A stretch of 13,453 nucleotides of DNA from CAIVSN01 sp043778375 (GTDB taxonomy: Bacteria; Patescibacteriota; Gracilibacteria; BD1-5; UBA2023). Positions 9,665 through 13,453 of this stretch are shown piece by piece. The notes beneath the pieces were generated by a model. It saw only the letters and a program-made list of their open reading frames with translations, was not told the origin of the DNA and searched no databases. The position numbers and the translations under genes were made by a program. The stretch spans positions 1 through 13,453 of the forward strand of contig JAYWGH010000070.1 of the NCBI GenBank assembly GCA_043778375.1, read 5' to 3'. The first letter of the stretch is position 1, and every line of letters starts with the position of its first letter.

Positions 9665-9670
9665 ATTATA
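9665..9670 (-). promoter_or_regulatory. -10-like box for the 55-aa gene
   Basis: A perfect TATAAT on the minus strand overlaps the stop codon of the 104-aa gene and ends 7 bases before ATG 9657. The best -35 candidate at usual spacing is TTTAAA, which is weak. The region is AT-rich, so chance occurrence is possible. Confidence 0.35.
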
Positions 9671-9980
9671 TCGTATCTAGTAAAATTTTAAAGGAATTTC
9701 GCTCTTTTACTGACTCATCTTGTTCTTTTACTCGATTATTTTCCATACTTTGAGCTGTTAGGTCTCGCGTTACTACCTGTTTATGCAAAATAATTTCCTC
9801 TAAAAAGAGGGCGACTCTCGAATAAAGAAGATCGAGCCCCTCATCGTCTAAAAACTCAAGTGAGCCTAAAAAGAGGTTTTTTTGAGTTTTATCTATTTGA
9901 AGATTCTCAATACACACTCGTACTACTTCTCTTTTAGAGCTCGGTTGCAGAATTCTTTTTAAAGTCCCAATTATTGACAT
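9666..9980 (-). CDS. 104-aa helical protein of unknown function
   Basis: The frame runs from ATG 9980 to TAA 9666-9668 and encodes MSIIGTLKRILQPSSKREVV, then a leucine- and acid-rich helical core (LGSLEFLDDEGLDLLYSRVALFLEEIILHK in two overlapping helices) and a highly charged tail. There are no UGA codons and no membrane segment in this form. The frame stays open upstream to a TTG at 10073, which would add a hydrophobic stretch rich in Ile, Leu and Tyr. I prefer the ATG because the upstream DNA looks like AT-rich intergenic sequence and a TATAGT lies 6 bases before the ATG. It is the first gene of the AT-rich cassette, 8 bases ahead of the 55-aa gene. I do not recognise it. Confidence 0.65.
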   Translation of the reverse strand: MSIIGTLKRILQPSSKREVVRVCIENLQIDKTQKNLFLGSLEFLDDEGLDLLYSRVALFLEEIILHKQVVTRDLTAQSMENNRVKEQDESVKERNSFKILLDTI

Positions 9981-10246
9981 ACACTTACTATATAAATAAA
10001 GAAAGAATAGTATAGATAGATTTATATATAGTTTTATTCCGAATTGTGTGATTTTTTTTCTAAAAGTATACAAGGATTTTTTGTGTAGTTTTTTCTCGTA
10101 ATGGTAAAACCTTTTCTTGAGAGAACTGCATAAGACTTGTATTACATAAACAATTTGACAATTAATTTTATGTTAAAAACAAACAACCTATATACTACAC
10201 TCCTTCTCAAAAGATCTTTTTTTAAGAAAGAAATTATATATTCATT
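9981..10246. other. AT-rich divergent intergenic region
   Basis: This 266-base stretch separates the leftward cassette from the rightward protease gene and must carry promoters for both. On the minus strand TATAGT (9987-9992) ends 6 bases before ATG 9980. On the plus strand TATATA (10235-10240) ends 6 bases before ATG 10247, and TATACT (10191-10196) would give a leader of about 45 bases. A 12-base palindrome, AAAAGATCTTTT, lies just upstream of the protease gene. No convincing -35 boxes sit at normal spacing from these. I see no gene inside. Confidence 0.5.
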
Positions 10247-11437
10247 ATGGTTAAGAATTTGATTGCATATCGCCTAAGTTTACTCCTCTGTACACTTTTT
10301 TTTGTTCTATGAGGGTCAGTAGTGTTTTTTCTACTCTGATGAAAGAATATTGCTCCAATGGGCGAGAAATCGGGCGAAAGACCACTAAAAGCAGCAGAAG
10401 AGCTCTACAGCACAATAAAACAAAATTATTATGGTTTTAGCGGGTGAACTCAAGAGCGTATTAATGAAGGAATACTGAAGGGAATGACTGACGCCTTATG
10501 AGACAAACACAGTGTTTACTTTAATCCACAAGAGACAAAGGATTTTAATAATTCTATTGCGCAAAATTTTGAGGGCATTGGTGCATATGTGGGTCAAAGT
10601 GCAAGTGGGGTAGTGATCCATAAAGTATTTTCTGGATCACCAGCAGAAGTAGTGGGAATAACCAAGGGTGATATTATTGTACAAGCCTGAGATATTAAGC
10701 TTGCTTGACTACCAGTTGATAAGGCGGTAAGCTTCATTCGAGGTCCACAAGGAACAAAGGTAAATCTCGTAATTATACCAATTAAAAATCCTCTTGAAAC
10801 AAAAAAAATTACTGTAACGAGAGGCTCTGTAGATATACCATCTGTTGATAGTCGAATAGAGGCGGGAACAAGTATTGGATATATTCAAGTCGGGCTATTT
10901 GGGGAGAAGACACCAGCAGAATTCAAAAGAGCTCTCGATAAACTGACAGGTTCTGGAGCAAAAAGTCTTATAATTGATATGCGAGATAATCCAGGAGGAC
11001 TCCTCAGTGGTGCAGTCGAACTCCTCGAAAACTTTACTCCAAAAGGGTCACTGCTCGTAGAAACTCGAGGAACTCACCCGGAACTTAATGAAAAAATATT
11101 TAGTACGAGAGAACCTGTATTTAAGGGAAATATAGTGGTACTCACTAATAAGGGTTCAGCTTCCGCTGCCGAAATATTTGCCTGAGCTCTCAGTGATCTT
11201 GGGCTTGCAAGTCTTATTGGTGAGAAAACATATGGAAAATGATCTGTACAAGAGGTTTTTCAGCTTGGGGCTCAGTGAGAGGTTAAAATAACAATTGCAG
11301 CCTGGTATACACCACTTGGAAAGGGGATAGATGGGAAGGGAATATCCCCAAATATTGAAGTAATAATGACAAAAGAAGACTTTGAAAAAAATCAAGATCC
11401 TGTTATAAAGAGAGCAGTAGAATTTCTTAAAAAATAA
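10247..11437 (+). CDS. ctpA: S41 C-terminal processing peptidase (CtpA/Prc family), membrane-anchored
   Basis: This 396-aa serine protease has the CtpA layout. A signal-anchor lies at residues 9-31, placing the enzyme outside the membrane. A PDZ domain covers about 107-180, containing GVVIHKVFSGSPAEVVGITKGD. The S41 core has LIIDMRDNPGG (241-251), NKGSASAAEIFAGAL and GEKTYGKGSVQ. The predicted Ser/Lys dyad is S306 and K331; the 25-residue interval matches characterised family members. Such enzymes trim or degrade envelope proteins from exposed C-termini. UGA encodes 10 of about 48 glycines: residues 22, 31, 32, 67, 85, 148, 154, 313, 332 and 344. G332 directly follows the catalytic lysine, and 31-32 are tandem UGA UGA. 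W353 is TGG. It ends in TAA, one base before glyA (TAA-T-ATG). Confidence 0.95.
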
Positions 11438-11438
11438 T

Positions 11439-12680
11439 ATGAATTTTATACAGACTCAGATTACTAATAATGTTCTTGGTCTCATAGACCAAGAAGCGGA
11501 GAGACAAGAGCTTGAAATAGAGCTTATTGCTTCAGAAAATTATGTGTCAAAAAATATCCTTCGGGCAAACGGCTCAATATTAACGAATAAGTATTCAGAA
11601 GGATATCCAGGAAAGAGATATTATGCTGGGCAAGTGAATATCGATCAAATAGAAAATATTGCGATTGACCTTGCAAAAGAGGTATTTGCTGCGGAATACG
11701 CAAATGTACAGCCACTATCAGGCTCCCCGGCTAATATGATGGTATATAGTGCTATTTTAAAACCAGGAGATAAGGTACTTGCACTTAGTCTCGATCATGG
11801 GGGGCATCTCACACATGGTCATCCACTTAGTGAGTCAGGACGACTCTATAACTTTGATTTCTATATAGTCGACCCTATTACTGAGCGTATAGATATGGAG
11901 AGTGTTCGACAGAAAGCATTGGAGTTTAAGCCAAAATTGATAGTTGCCGGATTTTCAGCGTATTCCCGATCTCTTGATTGGAAAGCCTTTCGTGCTATTG
12001 CTGATGAAGTGGGAGCGCTCTTAATGGCTGATATGGCTCATATAGCTGGACTCGTAGCTGGAAAAGTGCTTGAAAATCCAGTCCCTTACTGTGATGTAGT
12101 CACTACGACTACCCATAAGACGCTCAGAGGACCTCGAGGAGCACTCATCATGTCAAAAGAGAAATATGCAAAGGATCTTGCTCGCGCTGTATTTCCAGGG
12201 ATGCAAGGTTGACCACATGATCACATAACGGCTGCTAAAGCTATTGCACTTGCCGAGGCACTCACTCCAGAGTTCCAGGCGTATTGTGTACAGGTCATCA
12301 AGAATGCTCAGGTTCTTTCGGCAGAACTCACCGCTCTCGGAGTGCGCATTGTATCATGAGGTACAGACAACCATCTCCTCTGTATGGATGTGGCGAGCTC
12401 GTATGATCTTGGAGGAAAGAAAGCAGAACTCGTACTCGAGCAGATAGGGATATCAACAAATAAAAATATGATACCATTTGACCCTCGTAAACCACTTGAT
12501 CCATCTGGAGTGCGATTGGGCACTCCAGCGGTCACCACACGAGGAATGTGATTTTCGGAGATGAAGACTCTTGCACACATAATAGATAAGGCTTTGAGAA
12601 GCCCGGATGATACTACAGTTTTGGATACTCTTCATACAGAGGTGGTGAGTCTTTGCAAGAAATTCCCTATTTATGCTTAG
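11439..12680 (+). CDS. glyA: Serine hydroxymethyltransferase
   Basis: This PLP enzyme interconverts serine and glycine with tetrahydrofolate, supplying one-carbon units. The 413-aa protein has full family length when UGA is Gly. Visible are IASENYVSK (30 onward), TNKYSEGYPGKRYYAG (49-64), LDHGGHLTHG, ADMAHIAGLVA with D198 and H201, and TTTTHKTLRGPRGA with PLP lysine K227. Next is FPGMQG followed by UGA at G258, giving the invariant Gly-Gly-Pro-(x)2-His, one of the clearest recoding sites in the window. Two further UGA glycines sit in IVSGGTDNH and TRGMGFSEM. W181 is TGG. It ends in TAG. It starts one base after the ctpA stop and is followed within 3 bases by another gene. Its last third looks more GC-rich than its first third. 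Confidence 0.97.
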
Positions 12681-12683
12681 TAT

Positions 12684-13382
12684 ATGGAGTCATTAGACAG
12701 TGCTGATATTGGTGATATTTCTGCTGTAGGAGAAGGGGCCTCTGAGTGAAAAGAAGTCTCACCTGAGGCTCGAGAAAAGTCAAAAAAAGCAGGTCAGAAA
12801 ACTCTTGTACAAATAGCACGATCAAGAAAAGATGAGAGAGTTGCACAAGGGCAAGATCTTCTCCTTGCGCAAGTTATTCAGATTCTCCTCCAAAAAGAGA
12901 CTCAGTACGCTACGCTTAATCTCCTCCTAGATATTGTAAAGGAGGGAGTCTCTCCGCATGTCGCCATCGCTTGGATATCCCTTGTATCACCTGAAGCGCG
13001 AGACCCTCTGCTCAAGTTTTATACACTTCGTGACAACTTTCATACTCCCCCAGTGAGGACCCAGCCGTGCAATTTTTCCGAGTCTAATCTCACGCCTGCA
13101 GAAAAAGAATTTATTAATGCATGGATCAGTCTTATATTTGAAGTATTAGTTACTAATCCCTCCACAGTTCGTACACAGTCTTTTATACGGCTTCTTGCCT
13201 CACAGGAGCGTAGAAGTATTGAGTGATTTGTGAGTCAGATTCTGTGAATTTTTTTCCTCGCCCTTGGTATTACCCCTACCCGAGCACTCTCAGGCTACTC
13301 AAAATTTATTGTGATGGAGATCGAGAGACAACTCGACTCTCTCCCCCTCGAAGACTTAGAAAACGGAGGGAAAATCCAATAA
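12684..13382 (+). CDS. 232-aa protein of unknown function
   Basis: With UGA as Gly the frame runs from ATG 12684 to a tandem TAA-TAG (13380-13385), checked codon by codon. The N-terminal 55 residues are charged and probably disordered (MESLDSADIGDISAVGEG, then a Lys/Arg-rich stretch). Residues about 56-115 are leucine-rich helices (QDLLLAQVIQILLQKE, ATLNLLLDIVKEGV). The region near 143-158 is hydrophobic, and residues 181-197 (GFVSQILGIFFLALGIT) could be one membrane segment. UGA encodes G22, G181 and G188. I recognise no family. The ATG lies 3 bases after the glyA stop, and a TATGCT inside the end of glyA ends 6 bases before it. Co-directional packing with glyA suggests co-transcription, without implying shared function. 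Confidence 0.75.
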
Positions 13383-13418
13383 TAGCTCACACACCAAGGA
13401 GACAAATAATCGCTTTTA

Positions 13419-13453
13419 ATGGGCCTTCGACTTGGAACTGGTAGGGGAGGTTT
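13419..13453 (+). CDS. Possible 5' end of the next gene, cut by the window edge
   Basis: An ATG 36 bases after the preceding stop opens a frame to the window end (MGLRLGTGRGG). An AATAAT (13405-13410) ends 8 bases before it, similar in spacing to the uvrA box. A Shine-Dalgarno-like AAGGAGA (13396-13402) is too distant, at 16 bases. Twelve residues are too few to identify anything. Confidence 0.25.
   Translation, partial: MGLRLGTGRGG

Noticed and set aside
9981..10073. Upstream extension of the 104-aa protein to a TTG at 10073, adding a hydrophobic segment.
   Set aside because: The added DNA has intergenic AT-rich character and the ATG at 9980 has a -10-like box at the usual distance. The longer form cannot be excluded.
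10155..10160. Perfect TTGACA on the plus strand upstream of the protease gene.
   Set aside because: No -10-like hexamer lies 16-18 bases downstream; the nearest TATACT is about 30 bases away.
1975..12580. Pseudogenes: many genes look broken by stop codons under the standard code.
   Set aside because: All the breaks are TGA, none shift frame, and the glycine reading restores conserved motifs and full family length.
345..13382. UGA as tryptophan (Mycoplasma/Spiroplasma code 4).
   Set aside because: UGA falls on invariant glycines in UvrA, SHMT and CtpA, while TGG encodes Trp in the same proteins.
13396..13402. AAGGAGA as a Shine-Dalgarno for a gene at the right edge.
   Set aside because: The next ATG is 16 bases beyond it, outside useful spacing, and no ATG, GTG or TTG lies at 5-9 bases.
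1..13453. CRISPR arrays, tRNA genes (including the expected glycine tRNA with UCA anticodon), rRNA and insertion sequences.
   Set aside because: I found no regularly spaced repeats, no T-arm consensus with matching acceptor stem, no rRNA signature and no transposase or terminal inverted repeats.

Overview
The window reads as a chromosomal segment from a Candidate Phyla Radiation bacterium of the Gracilibacteria (BD1-5) / Absconditabacteria (SR1) type, which uses UGA as a glycine codon (NCBI translation table 25). Under the standard code nearly every gene breaks at in-frame TGA. With TGA read as Gly the pieces join into full-length proteins: UvrA, MurB, ComF, leucyl aminopeptidase, an S41 protease, SHMT and several unknowns. 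Many of the TGAs fall on family-invariant glycines, and tryptophan is encoded by TGG in the same proteins, so the Mycoplasma reading (UGA=Trp) does not fit. By hand I count 48 in-frame UGA codons in twelve complete genes. All twelve end in TAA or TAG. The exact phylum cannot be settled from this window.

Layout. Positions 1-346 (minus strand) hold a hairpin terminator for the large operon, a consensus-like promoter and a hairpin-rich leader or small RNA that may lead into a gene leaving the left edge. Positions 345-6934 are a tightly packed minus-strand series, in transcription order: pepA (M17 aminopeptidase), a comF-like phosphoribosyltransferase gene, uvrA (excision repair), murB (peptidoglycan precursor synthesis) and an rsuA/rluB-family pseudouridine synthase gene. 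Candidate internal promoters lie directly in front of uvrA and the pseudouridine synthase gene.

Positions 6936-9980 are clearly more AT-rich and carry four unrecognised minus-strand genes upstream of pepA: a 104-aa helical protein, a 55-aa protein, a 446-aa protein with a PilC/GspF-like N-terminal module and a C-terminal membrane region, and a 398-aa protein with about 14 hydrophobic segments. The last has ten UGA codons and is invisible under the standard code. This membrane cassette is the best candidate for something undescribed.

Positions 9981-10246 are an AT-rich divergent intergenic region. On the plus strand follow an S41 C-terminal processing protease gene, glyA, a 232-aa protein of unknown function and possibly the start of another gene at the right edge.

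Shine-Dalgarno sequences are largely absent. Several genes have a -10-like hexamer only 6-8 bases before the ATG, and several gene pairs are joined as TAA-N-ATG. Together these suggest leaderless transcripts and translational coupling.
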